A stretch of DNA of 64,000 nucleotides from JAIBJN01 sp963847985. Its GTDB lineage: Bacteria; Actinomycetota; Thermoleophilia; Gaiellales; Gaiellaceae. The notes below the pieces were generated by a model. The model saw only the letters and a list, made by a program, of their open reading frames with translations, did no database searches and was not told the DNA's origin. This document shows, in pieces, positions 41,775 to 51,113 of this stretch. The first letter of the stretch is position 1, and every line of letters begins with the position of its first letter. The stretch covers positions 124,001 through 188,000 of the forward strand of contig CAWKBS010000009.1 of NCBI GenBank assembly GCA_963847985.1. The letters run 5' to 3'. The position numbers and the translations under genes were made by a program.

Positions 41775-41846
41775 AAAAGCTGCACGCAGGCAGCTCGTCA
41801 ATTCCCCGATTCGGTTGAACCTCCGATGAGCCCGGGGCTCCGGAGG
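41775..41846 (-). promoter_or_regulatory. Leader hairpins and attenuator-like terminator upstream of infC-rpmI-rplT
   Basis: Between thrS and infC the minus strand can form CCTCCGGAGCC...GGCTCATCGGAGG (41846-41820), then AGCTGCCTGCGTGCAGCT followed by TTTTCATTGTTCT (41795 to about 41766), a classic intrinsic terminator shape. Infrequent U-runs make this stand out in this genome. The infC-rpmI-rplT operon in other bacteria is controlled by L20 through a leader structure, so this is a reasonable candidate for an L20-responsive attenuator. A simple terminator of thrS is the alternative. Confidence 0.6.
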
Positions 41847-41878
41847 TGAGGAAACAAACGATGCTCCTGCTTGCAGGC

Positions 41879-43771
41879 TCAGAGTCTAGCAGCGCTTCTG
41901 AGCTCCTCGGCAAGCGCATCGACCGACGTCACAGATTGTTCACCACCGCGTCGCCGGACCGACACGGACTCGAGCGACTCGCGATCGCCCCAGACGACGA
42001 CGTAGGGCACCTTGTCGAGCTCGGCGTCGCGGATCCGCCGGCCGAGCGTCTCCTCGCGCTCGTCCACCTGCACGCGGAAGCCGTCGGCGTGGAGCCGGTC
42101 GGCGAGCGACTCCGCGTCGGCGCGGTGGACGTCGGCGACCGGCAGCACGCGCACCTGCTCGGGCGCGAGGAAGAGCGGTAGCTCGCCGCCAGTGTGCTCC
42201 AGATAGACGCCGACGAAGCGCTCGAGCGAGCCGAGCAGCGCGCGGTGGATCATCGCGGGCGTGTGCTCGGCGTTGTCGTCCCCCTGATAGGCGAGGCCGA
42301 AGCGCTTCGGCATCTGGAGGTCGAGCTGGACGGTGCCGAGCTGCCAGCTCCGTCCGAGCGAGTCGTCCATGTGCAGGTCGATCTTCGGGCCGTAGAACGA
42401 GCCCTCACCCTCGCTGTCGACGTACTCGATGCCCTTGGCCGCGAGCGCCTTGCGGAGCTCCTCCTCGGCGAAGTCCCACTCCTCGTCCGTCCCGAGCTTG
42501 TCGTCCGGCCGTAGCGACAGCTCGACGCGCATGTCGAGGCCGAAGAGGTCGTAGAGGTAGTACGCGTAGTCGAGGCAGGCGAGCAGCTCGTCCTGGATCT
42601 GCTCGTGCGTGCAGTAGACGTGGGCGTCGTCCTGGACGAAGTGCCGCACCCGCAGCATCCCGTGGAGGACGCCCGAGAGCTCGTTGCGATGCAAGTTGCC
42701 GGCCTCGGCCAGCCGGAGCGGCAGCTCCCTGTAGCTGTGCGGGGAGAGCGAGAAGAGCAGGCAGTGGCCGGGGCAGTTCATCGGCTTCAGGCCGAAGTCG
42801 CGCTCCTCGATCTCCACACGGAACATGTGCTCCTGGTACTTGTCCCAGTGCCCGGAGGTGCGCCAGAGGTCGGAGTCGTAGAGCTGCGGCGTGCGCACCT
42901 CGTGGTAGCCGCGACGCGCGTTCTCGCGGCGCCGCAGATCCTCCAGCACGTTCCAGATGACCATGCCGCGCGGGTGCCAGAACGGCATCCCGGGCGCGAG
43001 CTCGGAGAAGTCGAAGAGATGGAGCTCCTTGCCGAGCCGGCGATGGTCCCGGCGCTTCGCCTCCTCGACCCGGTGGAGGTAGTCCTCGAGATCCTGGGGC
43101 GCGAAGAACGCGGTCCCGTAGACGCGAGTGAGCATCGGACGGTTCTCGTCGCCGCGCCAGTACGCACCGGCGAGCGAGAGGAGCTTCACCGCCGTGATCG
43201 GCTCGGCGTTCTGCAGGTGGGGGCCGCGGCACAGGTCGACGAAGTCGCCCTGCTGGTACATGGAGATGTCGCCGTCGGCGGTGTCCACGAGCTCGACCTT
43301 GAACGGCTCACCGGCCTCCTCGAAGTACGAGCGCGCCTCGTCGCGACTCGACTCCCGGCGCTCGAAGACCCGGCCCTCGGCGATCTCGCGCCGGATCTCT
43401 TCCTCGAGGCGCCCCAGCGCGTCCTCGGTCACGGGCTCCGGGAACTCGAAGTCGTAGTAGAAGCCGTTCTCGATCGGCGGCCCGATCGCCACCTTCGTCC
43501 CCGGGTAGAGACGCCGGGCGGCCTCGGCGAGCAGGTGCGCGGCGGAGTGACGGAGGACGTAGAGGGCGTCCGGGTCGTCCCGGTCGCGCGTCGTGAGGAT
43601 CTGGATGCGCTCGCCGTCGGCGAGCGGCAGGCGCAGGTCGCGAACGCTCCCGTTCGCGCGCACGAGCACAGCCTGCTCGGCGAGCTTCGGCCCGATCGCC
43701 CGCGCCGCGTCCAGCCCGCTCGCGCCGTCGGGAAGTTCGAGCTCCGTCTCGTCGGGAAGGATCACCCGCAT
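41879..43771 (-). CDS. thrS: Threonine-tRNA ligase
   Basis: A 630-residue class II synthetase with TGS domain (residues 1-65), the editing domain with HSAAHLLAEA (His-rich site) and the DLCRGPHL motif, the catalytic core (HPRGMVIWNVLEDLRRRE; RTPQLYDSDLWRTSGHW; KPMNCPGHCLLF) and C-terminal anticodon-binding domain (VRVLPVADVH). All key motifs are intact. It is followed by the infC leader on the same strand. Confidence 0.97.
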   Translation of the reverse strand: MRVILPDETELELPDGASGLDAARAIGPKLAEQAVLVRANGSVRDLRLPLADGERIQILTTRDRDDPDALYVLRHSAAHLLAEAARRLYPGTKVAIGPPIENGFYYDFEFPEPVTEDALGRLEEEIRREIAEGRVFERRESSRDEARSYFEEAGEPFKVELVDTADGDISMYQQGDFVDLCRGPHLQNAEPITAVKLLSLAGAYWRGDENRPMLTRVYGTAFFAPQDLEDYLHRVEEAKRRDHRRLGKELHLFDFSELAPGMPFWHPRGMVIWNVLEDLRRRENARRGYHEVRTPQLYDSDLWRTSGHWDKYQEHMFRVEIEERDFGLKPMNCPGHCLLFSLSPHSYRELPLRLAEAGNLHRNELSGVLHGMLRVRHFVQDDAHVYCTHEQIQDELLACLDYAYYLYDLFGLDMRVELSLRPDDKLGTDEEWDFAEEELRKALAAKGIEYVDSEGEGSFYGPKIDLHMDDSLGRSWQLGTVQLDLQMPKRFGLAYQGDDNAEHTPAMIHRALLGSLERFVGVYLEHTGGELPLFLAPEQVRVLPVADVHRADAESLADRLHADGFRVQVDEREETLGRRIRDAELDKVPYVVVWGDRESLESVSVRRRGGEQSVTSVDALAEELRSAARL

Positions 43772-43895
43772 GGAGAGAGAGGATACTCAGCGAGAAAGGC
43801 CACAAGACCCCGAGGAAACCGAGGAGGGATCGCCGGTCCCGGACCCCGAGGAGGGTGACGGCGGCGACGCCGAGGACGTCCCCACGGCCGACTAG
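43770..43895 (+). CDS. Possible very acidic short protein
   Basis: A 41-residue frame, MEREDTQRERPQDPEETEEG then SPVPDPEEGDGGDAEDVP, opposite the thrS start. The strong Glu/Asp/Pro bias and the absence of a clear ribosome-binding site make this weak; similar acidic small proteins are known in actinobacteria. It could also be a GC-frame artefact. It ends at TAG 43893-43895, overlapping the end of the neighbouring minus-strand gene by 4 bases. Confidence 0.3.
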   Translation: MEREDTQRERPQDPEETEEGSPVPDPEEGDGGDAEDVPTAD

Positions 43896-44463
43896 CCGAG
43901 GATCGCCTTCGCCCCGGTCGGTCGGACGCCGGCCGGGAACGCGCTCTCCCTCGCCCCCCACACCCGGGTCCGAAACACATCGCCCTCGAGCTGCCAGTAG
44001 GGCACGACTTCCTCACGAGGCCAGTCCGGCAGGAAACGCCCCTCGAGGACGACGGTTCTGTCGTCGCCAGTGGTCGAGGTGTAGACCCGGCCCTCGGAGT
44101 CGGTGTACTCGGCGCCGAGGCCCATGTCGCCGTCCGGAAGGAACAGCCACTCGCATTCGAGCTCGGCGTCGACGGCGAGCGGCGGCATCCGCACCGGATT
44201 CAGCCACGGACGCGATCCCGACGGCGGCGTCGCGGGCAGCGCCGGATGCCACGCCCGGGCGGCGACGAGAACATTCATCGCGGGCCCGCTGCCGACGTTC
44301 GCGAGCACCCAGCTTCCCTGGTACCCGGGTTTCGGCCGCCAGACGAAGGAGAGCACCGGCCTCTGCGCCCGTACTGCGGCGCGCCGGGTCAGCTCAGGTT
44401 GACGAGGAACGTCACCAACGAGAGAAGGAGCGCGGAGACCGCGAGGATCGTCGCGGTGGACAT
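43892..44463 (-). CDS. Membrane-anchored hypothetical protein, frameshifted
   Basis: From ATG 44463 a short frame encodes one transmembrane helix (TATILAVSALLLSLVTFLVN). A stop follows within a few codons, while the neighbouring frame continues ELTRRAAVRAQRPVLSFVWR into the 154-residue soluble region that ends at 43892. One base missing near 44396 would join them into a single ~190-residue protein: N-terminal anchor plus extracytoplasmic domain. The soluble part (NVGSGPAMNVLVA, YTSTTGDDRTVVLEG) has a beta-sandwich look but no named family. The frameshift is probably a sequencing error. Confidence 0.62.
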
Positions 44464-44470
44464 CCGCCCG

Positions 44471-45118
44471 CTACCCGGGTCCCGCTCCGCCCCGGAGGGC
44501 CTGCGCGATCGCGGCGCGGCCACCTTTCAGGACCGGCTCGCCGTGGGAGACGAGCACGAGCTCGACCGGGAGGTCGAGCAGCGGCCGGAGGGCTTCGCGG
44601 AGCTCGGCCTGCCGCATGCCGCTCGGCAGGTAGCGCAGCCAGGAATCCACGGGCAGGCGCACGCCGCCGGCGTCGTCCCCGAGCAGGCGGTCTCCGGGGA
44701 CGAGGGCGCGGTGCTCCGGGAACCAGAACATCGTCTCGCCCGCGCCGCGGATCTGGATCGACTCCACCCCGGCCGGCAGCGTCGTCCTCGCGCGCGAGGT
44801 CGAGGCGTCGTAGCGCTCCGCGAGCTCGTCGCGGCTCCGGCGGTGGAATCCGAGCGTGGTCAGGATCGCGACGCGCTGTCCGTGCCGGGCGACGAAAGTG
44901 TCGAGCGCCTTCTGGAGCTCGGGCCGGTCCGCGGGCACGAGTGGATCGACGAGCACGAGCGCGTCCGGAGCCGCGTACGCGACCGACCCGACGTACGGGC
45001 CCCAGTCCCCGGGGCCTCCGGCGGTCGCGTCGGGATCGGCCTCCGGGTGGATCGCGGTCCAGCGGAAGAGGCCGGGCCGAAGCTCGCGCAGCTCGTCGGG
45101 ATCGAGTCGTCGGCGCAC
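44471..45118 (-). CDS. Metallo-beta-lactamase-fold-like protein with degenerate metal site
   Basis: A 215-residue protein with beta-lactamase-like order: AYAAPDALVLVDPLVPADRP (strand before the metal site), AILTTLGFHRRSRDELAERY where HxHxDH should be, then FPEHRALVPGDRLLGD and VLVSHGEPVLKGG at the end. The first metal motif is lost (only one His), so catalysis by the usual dizinc mechanism is unlikely. GTG 45118 lies 3 bases from the stop of the upstream MmcQ-like gene, so they form a unit. Function unknown. Confidence 0.75.
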   Translation of the reverse strand: MRRRLDPDELRELRPGLFRWTAIHPEADPDATAGGPGDWGPYVGSVAYAAPDALVLVDPLVPADRPELQKALDTFVARHGQRVAILTTLGFHRRSRDELAERYDASTSRARTTLPAGVESIQIRGAGETMFWFPEHRALVPGDRLLGDDAGGVRLPVDSWLRYLPSGMRQAELREALRPLLDLPVELVLVSHGEPVLKGGRAAIAQALRGGAGPG

Positions 45119-45120
45119 GG

Positions 45121-45477
45121 TCAGCCCTCCTCGGCCGCGCTTCGCAGGTGCGGCGGCGCCTTCAGCCAGTAGCTCTCGCGGAGCCACTCGAGTGCCGACT
45201 CCAGGGTCTCGTCGTCGGCGACCTCGGCGGTGACCCAGCCGTAGCGGCCCACGTAGGCGGCGGTGCTGACGTAGGGCAACAGGTGCGCGATCTCGCGCTC
45301 CTCCGGCGTCAGCTTGACGGTGAGCCGGACGCACTCGTCCGCGACGCTCATCGCGGCGAACATCTTGTTCTCGCCCACCTTGAAGACGGGATGACCCCAG
45401 GGCTCGTCCTCGTAGGTCTCCGGCAGCGACAGCGCCAGCTCGCGAAGGCGCTCCGCCAGCTCCTCGAGGTCGGGCAC
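45121..45477 (-). CDS. MmcQ/YjbR-family protein
   Basis: A 118-residue double-wing-fold protein: LALSLPETYEDEPWGHPVFK then KMFAAMSVADECVRLTVKLT and ending WLRESYWLKAPPHLR. The ALSLPxT-E-x-PWG pattern is diagnostic of the CyaY-like MmcQ/YjbR group, which includes DNA-binding proteins. It is the first gene of a two-gene unit with the MBL-like protein. DNA binding is inferred from the family only. Confidence 0.9.
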   Translation of the reverse strand: MPDLEELAERLRELALSLPETYEDEPWGHPVFKVGENKMFAAMSVADECVRLTVKLTPEEREIAHLLPYVSTAAYVGRYGWVTAEVADDETLESALEWLRESYWLKAPPHLRSAAEEG

Positions 45478-45779
45478 GCGGCCAGCCTACCGGTCCGGCC
45501 AAAGGCGATTCTTCCCGCCAAATTGTGAGGATTCTGCAAATTTTTCTAGGTAATGGCAGCCCCGCGGCGCGAACGGCGTACCCTCTGGCTGCGAGTCGGA
45601 GGCCCTGGAGCTGGCCGCAGGCTCCCGGATCTCTCCCCCGGCTCGTAAAGCCCACGGACGTCGAGGCGGAGTCCCGCCGCAACGGGCTCCGCCTCGCGTA
45701 CCGCCTCCTCTTTCGTGCGCAGCAAGGCAAGGCCCGCGCCCCCGAAGGGACGCGGGCCTGCGTTCAGTGGTGCGGCTGC
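45478..45779. other. Intergenic region with two terminator-like hairpins
   Basis: About 300 bases between divergent ends: MmcQ/YjbR starts at 45477 and the MMPL gene ends at 45780. It contains an A/T-rich promoter-like stretch (GAATCTTCACAATTT-type, near 45510-45550), a hairpin GAGGCGGAG with CTCCGCCTC (45663-45695), and another AAGGCCCGCG with CGCGGGCCT (45729-45759) that probably terminates the MMPL gene. No protein-like ORF is credible; the long plus-strand open frame is antisense to the MMPL gene. Confidence 0.6.
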
Positions 45780-48003
45780 CTAGCGGCCCGACGGAACCGG
45801 GGACGGGGTCGTCCGCGGGGCGGACTCGGTCTCGTGCGAGACCTGCGGCAGCCACTCGAGCCAGCTCGGCAGGTACCAGTTCCAGTCGCCGAGCAGCTTC
45901 ATGGCCGAGGGGAGGAGCACAGCGCGGACGATGGTCGCGTCGATCAGGATCGCCGCGGCGAGCCCGACGCCGGCCTGCTTCATGTCGATCGTCGAGAGCG
46001 TGGCGAAGATCGAGAACACCGCGACCATCACGATCGCCGCGGCGGTGACGACGCCGGCCGTCGACTTGATCCCGTGGGTCACGGCCGCGTCAGTGTCGAG
46101 CCCGCGGTCGTAGGCCTCGCGGATCCGGCTGAGGATGAACACGTGGTAGTCCATCGAGAGGCCGAAGAGGATCACGAACATGAACAGCGGGAGCCAGGCG
46201 GTGATCGCGCCGGTCGACTCGAAGCCGAGCAAGCGACTCGCCCCAGCCCCACTGGAAGACGATGACGAGGAGCCCGTAGGCGGCCGCCACCGAGAGGACG
46301 TTGAGGATGACCGCCTTCGCCGCGATCACGAGCGAGCGGAAGGCGACCAGCAGGAGCCCGAAGGCGAGGAGCAGGACGAACGCGAAGACGTACGGCGCCC
46401 GGTCCTTCGTGAGCTGGCTGAAGTCGTACGAGGAGGCGGCCTCGCCCGCCACGGCGACCTCGACTCCGTCGACGGCGCCGAGCGTGGCGGGGATGACGTC
46501 CTCGCGGAGCGTGATGAGCGCCTCGGTGGAGGCGTCGTCGGTGCCCGTGCCGGCGAGCGGCACGGAGACGACGGCCACCGTCGCGTCGTCGCTCACCTGG
46601 ACCTGGATCGGGTCCTCCATCTGGCCCGTGGCGAGCGCCTGCTCGCGGAAGTCGGCCAGCGCCGCCTCGAACTGCGGCGAGGTGACGTCGTCGGCTTCGA
46701 CGGCCACGACGGCGGGGAGCGGGCCGCCCGGGAAGGCTGCCTGGATCTTGTCGTAGGTCTGCATGATCGGGATGTCGCGCGGGAGGCTGGAGATGCCCGG
46801 GAAGGCCGTGTGCATCCCGAACGCCGGGAGGGCCAGGAGGACGAGGACGCCCGCCGACGCGACGGCCGAGACGAGCGGGCGCCGCAGCACGCGGTCGAGG
46901 ATGGCGCCCCAGACGCGGGAGTCGCCGCCCTTGCGGTTCAGCCGGTGCAGGAACGGGATCTTGCCCTTCTCGACGCGGTCGCCGAGCCAGGAGAGCAGCG
47001 CCGGGAGTACGGTGAGCGAGCCCGCGACGGCGATGGCGACGACCATGATCGTGCCGATGGCGATCGAGGTCCAGATCGCCGTCCCGCCGAAGAACAGCCC
47101 GGCGAGCGCGATGATCACGGTCAGGCCCGAGATGAGCACGGCGCGGCCGGAGGTGGCCGCGGCGGCCTCGAGCGCGGCCGCGGGGCCCTTGCCGGCCGCC
47201 CGCTCCTCGCGCTCGCGCTTGAGGTAGAAGAGCGAGTAGTCGACGCCGACCGCGAGGCCGATCAGGAGGATGATCGAGGCGGAGGCCTCGTCCATGGGAA
47301 CGAGCTGGCTCGGGACGGCCAGGAGACCGAGGGTGGCCATGACGGCCGAGAGGCCGAGCAGCAGCGGGATCCCGGCGGCAACGGCGGCGCCGAAGACGAC
47401 CAGGAGGATGCCGAGCGTGAGCGGCACGGCCGTGAACTCCGCCCGCTGGAAGTCGGAGGAGATCGTCTCGTCCACGGACTTCTCGCCGCTCGCGGAGCCG
47501 AACCCGTCCACGGTGAAGCCGGGATTGGCTGCCTCGACGGCGGCGACGGACTCGAGGATCGGCTCGATGCGGTCGACGGCGGCGGTGCCGGTGTCGGAGA
47601 GCTCGTACTGGACGAGCACCGCGTGCCCGTCGGGCGACACGAGCGCGGGATCGTCGACGGGCGAGCGGATCTCCGAGACGCCGTCGGCGGCGCTGAGCTT
47701 GGCGACGACGTCGGCGACGACGGCCTGGAACTCCGGGCTGGTCGCCGCGAGCGCTTCGCTCTCGACGAACACCGACTCGTCGACCGTCTCGTCGAACCCG
47801 CCGCGGTCGACGATCTGCAGCGCGCGCCGCGAGTCGCCGGCCTCGGCGTCGGCGGGATCGAGGGTCTTGGTGCCGATCATGCCGCCGAGCGCGACGGCGA
47901 CGGCCACGAACGCGAGCCACCCGAAGATCGCGATCTTCCGGTGCGCCGCGCTCCAGCGACCCATGCGGGCCGCGAGGTTCTGGGACTTGGCGAGGGGGGT
48001 CAT
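45780..48003 (-). CDS. MMPL-family transporter, frameshifted
   Basis: Two MMPL halves in different frames. The long piece runs from ATG 48003 (AARMGRWSAAHRKIAIFGWL..., GLAVGVDYSLFYLKRERE, SGRAVLISGLTV) to about 46230. The piece from there (LGFESTGAITAWLPLFMFVI, LFGLSMDYHVFILSRIREAY) runs to the stop at 45780. Removing one base near 46230 joins WGWGESL to LGFESTG. The complete protein would be about 740 residues with 12 helices. A sequencing error is likely. It lacks nothing else. Related to, but distinct in sequence from, the pump at 16575. Confidence 0.88.
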
Positions 48004-48097
48004 GACGTCCTTTCGTGATCCTTCGGGTGCGTGACGGAAGGCTTCCACCGGTCGGGCGCAAGCGGAATGAGGCCACCCCGCGTCTTCGGGTGGGGCT

Positions 48098-48149
48098 AGC
48101 GCGAAGCGCGGCTGGGCGGCTAGCGCGAGGCTAGGCGGCTAGCGCGAGG
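48098..48149. repeat. Short tandem repeat at the end of the MFS gene
   Basis: The unit AGGCGGCTAGCGCGAGG appears twice, at about 48115 and 48133, with a diverged third copy upstream (GGGGCTAGCGCGAAGCG). The stop of the MFS gene is in the second unit. It looks like local slippage duplication. Confidence 0.6.
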
Positions 48150-49408
48150 TCGTCGATGGCGGCCGTGGCCGGCCTGGCGAGCTCGACGACGGGCTCCGGC
48201 TCCTCCGCGCGCAGGGCAGCGAGGAACGGGAGCGAGAGGAGGATCGGGACGCCGATGGCGATCCACATGGCGCCGTAGCCGTTCGTCGCCGGGAAGACCG
48301 GCGCGAGCACGTCGATGGCCACGCCGACCACGATCGGGCCCAGCACGGCGCCCAGGGCCCGGGAGAAGCCGAAGAGCCCCGACAGGGCGCCCTCGGCCCC
48401 CGCGGGCGTCATCCCCGCGAGAATCCCGAACGGCAGCGTCATGACGACGGCGCCGGCCAGGGCGATGAACGGCAGGCCGATCAGGAACGAGCTCAGCGAC
48501 GAGAGCCCGGCGCCGACGAGCAACCCGCCGCCGTAGACCCAGATCGAGATCTTCATGACCCGGTGGATCCCGAACGTGTCGGCGAGGCGCCCGGCACCGA
48601 AAGCGGCGAGGACGTAGGCGCCGGCGACGACGCCCATCACGGCCGATGCCGTGCCGACCGACTCGCCGAGGCCCTTGACGACGAAGAGGACGATGAACGT
48701 CTTCAGGCCCATGAAAGACAGCTCCCAGAGCGCGTTCGCCGCCACGAAGGCGCGCACGTCAGCGCGCTCGCGGACGAGCCGGAAAACCCCCGGGCCGCGG
48801 TCGGGGCCGGCGGGCGAGGCCACGACGGCGCGCTCCTTGCCGCCGACCTCCCGGACGAGGACGACCGTGGCGAGCACGGCCGCAGCGGCGCCGAGCAGGA
48901 ACGGGAGCGGCGTCCAGACGGTGAGCAAGAGCCCGCCGGCGACGAGCGCCACCCCGAGGGCGAGGCCGCGCATCAGGCCCTGCCAGCCCTGCGCCCGCCC
49001 CTGGTGGGAGGCCGGCACGAGCTCGGCGAAGAGCGCCTGGTAAGGCGGGTAGTAGACGTGGTAGCCGATGAAGAAGAGCGAGACGAGCGCGACCGTCTCG
49101 GCATAGCCGTGGGCGAAGGGAAGGATGACGAGTGGCACGACCAGGAGCGGGACGCCGACGAGCGCGTACGGGATCCGGCGCCCGAGCCGGCTGCGCGTGC
49201 GATCCGAGAGCGACCCGATCAGGAGCGGCAGGAAGAGCGCGAAGGCGCCCTCGGCGCCGACGGCGATCCCGATCGCGCCCGCCGACGAGGTCGCCTCGCC
49301 GAGCAGCAGCGGCGCGTAGGTCGTGAGGACGCTGATCCCGAGCGCGAGCGCGAAGGTCGGGAGCGCCAGCGCGCCCAGCGACAGGCCGATGCGCGGCCCC
49401 GGCTGCAC
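48131..49408 (-). CDS. MFS transporter (SLC45/GPH-like)
   Basis: A 425-residue 12-helix transporter. SLSDRTRSRLGRRIPYALVG is the loop 2-3 motif (D-R-x-x-x-R-x-G-R-R), FIGYHVYYPPYQALFAELVP and ASHQGRAQGWQG match the GPH/SLC45-type sugar transporters, and FGAGRLADTFGIHRVMK is the second-half loop. It probably moves a sugar or related solute. The start at 49408 may be GTG/ATG nearby. The region at its 3' end has a small tandem duplication. A 33-residue membrane peptide gene lies just upstream on the same strand. Confidence 0.85.
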   Translation of the reverse strand: MQPGPRIGLSLGALALPTFALALGISVLTTYAPLLLGEATSSAGAIGIAVGAEGAFALFLPLLIGSLSDRTRSRLGRRIPYALVGVPLLVVPLVILPFAHGYAETVALVSLFFIGYHVYYPPYQALFAELVPASHQGRAQGWQGLMRGLALGVALVAGGLLLTVWTPLPFLLGAAAAVLATVVLVREVGGKERAVVASPAGPDRGPGVFRLVRERADVRAFVAANALWELSFMGLKTFIVLFVVKGLGESVGTASAVMGVVAGAYVLAAFGAGRLADTFGIHRVMKISIWVYGGGLLVGAGLSSLSSFLIGLPFIALAGAVVMTLPFGILAGMTPAGAEGALSGLFGFSRALGAVLGPIVVGVAIDVLAPVFPATNGYGAMWIAIGVPILLSLPFLAALRAEEPEPVVELARPATAAIDDLALAA

Positions 49409-49411
49409 GGG

Positions 49412-49513
49412 CTAGCCCGCGACGGCCCAGCGCACGCCGCGGACGGTCCAACCGCCGAGTGCGAGCACCAGGATGGCGAGGATCGCCGTGCCGATGAACA
49501 GTGTCTTCTTCAT
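49412..49513 (-). CDS. 33-residue membrane peptide
   Basis: ATG 49513 to TAG 49412 encodes MKKTLFIGTAILAILVLALG and a short GWTVRGVRWAVAG tail: a basic N-terminus plus one helix. A GGAGAG-like site precedes the ATG. It is just upstream of the MFS gene (3 bases between), so it may be a leader peptide or accessory subunit. Too small for firm annotation, but the spacing and composition look genuine. Confidence 0.5.
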   Translation of the reverse strand: MKKTLFIGTAILAILVLALGGWTVRGVRWAVAG

Positions 49514-49644
49514 GCCACCACTCTCCCTCCTCACGCACAGGACGGACATGGGGCCAGCCTGCTTCCCTAGGTTCGGTTCTCCGTACCCCGGAAGACGAGG
49601 GGCGGCCGCCGGAACGGGGGCCGCCCCCTTCGATCCGAGCGGGA

Positions 49645-51006
49645 TCAGTCGACGTCGAGCGCCCGCGACATGATCCTGAACACCTCGGTCTGATCGATCA
49701 GGCCGACGATGTTGGCCGCCTGGGGACCGTAGGCGCCGACCCGGATCTGCGTCCCTGTGTGCTCCTGGGAGCCTGCCGGGAAGCCGGTGGCGGGGTTGAT
49801 CGACGCCGTCCCGTAGGTCACCTTCATCTGCGCTCCCTCGTCGGTGACGAGGATGCTGGAGGCGCCTGCCGGCGTGGCGCCGACCTCGACGATCTGGCTC
49901 GTGTGCCCGTGGTCGCCGGTGACGATCACGAGCGTGTTGCCGTCCTTGCGGGCGAACTCGAGCGCCACCCGCACAGCCTCGTCGAAGTCCACGGTCTCCC
50001 CGATCTGCTCACAGGGTTGCGCCGCGTGGTCACGCTTGTCGATCGACGCGCCCTCGACCTGCAGAAAGAAGCCCGGCTTGCGGACGTTGTTCGGCGGGTC
50101 GAGGAGCTCGAGCGCCTTGCTCGTCATGTCGGCGAGCGTCGGCTCGGTCGCGGACTGGATGCCCGTCTGGCAGCGGCCGGGGCCGGCGGACGGGTTCCGC
50201 GCGGCCAGCCCGCCCCAGTCGAGGCTCATGTTCACCGGGGTGAAGAGGCCCAGGAGCTTCTTGCCCTTCCGCGCGGCGACGAGCCCAGCACGATCGGTGA
50301 CGAGGCCGTAGCCGAGGGCCTGAGCCTGCTGAACGACCGTTTGCCCGGCGAAGGGGCCCTCGGTGATCGTCTGGTCGAAGCGGGCCTTGCCGCCGCCGAG
50401 GAGAACGTCGACGCCGTGCTCGACCGCCTGCTCCGTGATGGAGCCCGGGCCACCGACGCTCTTCCGGTCCTGGGGGCATCCGGCCATATCGGCGGGGCCC
50501 TGACAGGCGCGCGAGACGACGTGCGCCATCAGCCCGGCCGGAGTCGCGTCCGTCAGCTCCGCGGTGGTCACGTTCCCGGTCTTGTAGCCGGCTGCCGCCG
50601 CCAGCTCGAGGATGGTCGTCAAGTCTAGATCCGTCCGCGAGGTCGAGATCCGGCCGTCCACCGTCTTCTGGCCGGTCGACCAGGCCGTGCTCGTCGAGGC
50701 CGACTCCGAGTCGTAGTCCGGCGATCCGTCGGGGAACACCGAGTAGGTCGTCATCTGGCCGGTGAAGGGGAGCTCGTCCAGCGCGAGCCGGCCGCCGGCT
50801 CCCACGGTGTAGTTGCGGGCGATCGTGATCTCCGAGTCGCCCATCCCGTCCCCGATCAGCAGGATGACGTTCTGGGCCTTGCCGTAGTCGATCAGCTTCC
50901 CGAGGGCGTTCGAGCGGTCGCCCTCGCGGCTCGCGCCCACCGCAGCCACGGTAGCGATAGCCACGATCAACGCCAGGAAACCGAACAGCGCGCGTCGTCG
51001 CATCAT
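49645..51006 (-). CDS. phoA: Secreted alkaline phosphatase
   Basis: A 453-residue protein with N-terminal signal peptide (MMRRRALFGFLALIVAIATV) and the PhoA fold. VILLIGDGMGDSEITIARNY carries the metal-binding Asp, DSESASTSTAWSTG the nucleophile Ser, EGASIDKRDHAAQ a metal-binding Glu/Asp/His segment, and VIVTGDHGHTSQ the late zinc ligands. It hydrolyses phosphomonoesters outside the cell. No PHO-box-like direct repeats are obvious upstream. It is read in the same direction as, and 108 bases downstream of, the LuxR regulator. Confidence 0.94.
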   Translation of the reverse strand: MMRRRALFGFLALIVAIATVAAVGASREGDRSNALGKLIDYGKAQNVILLIGDGMGDSEITIARNYTVGAGGRLALDELPFTGQMTTYSVFPDGSPDYDSESASTSTAWSTGQKTVDGRISTSRTDLDLTTILELAAAAGYKTGNVTTAELTDATPAGLMAHVVSRACQGPADMAGCPQDRKSVGGPGSITEQAVEHGVDVLLGGGKARFDQTITEGPFAGQTVVQQAQALGYGLVTDRAGLVAARKGKKLLGLFTPVNMSLDWGGLAARNPSAGPGRCQTGIQSATEPTLADMTSKALELLDPPNNVRKPGFFLQVEGASIDKRDHAAQPCEQIGETVDFDEAVRVALEFARKDGNTLVIVTGDHGHTSQIVEVGATPAGASSILVTDEGAQMKVTYGTASINPATGFPAGSQEHTGTQIRVGAYGPQAANIVGLIDQTEVFRIMSRALDVD

Positions 51007-51113
51007 TCCCGTCCCTTTCCGTCGAGTAGGGTATCTCCCGGTCTGGAAAGCGCGCGGGTGCGCGTGGCTACGAGCCTGGACGCGCCTGGTGACGGTCCGG
51101 TGTCCGCCCGGCC

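Noticed and set aside
43772..43891. T-box leader for thrS
   Set aside because: Only about 120 bases lie upstream, and no T-box sequence or specifier loop could be seen. The same holds for pheS.
46180..48018. Long plus-strand frame (612 codons) opposite the MMPL gene
   Set aside because: Antisense to a conserved transporter; the composition is low-complexity Glu/Arg/Asp/Gly with no motif.
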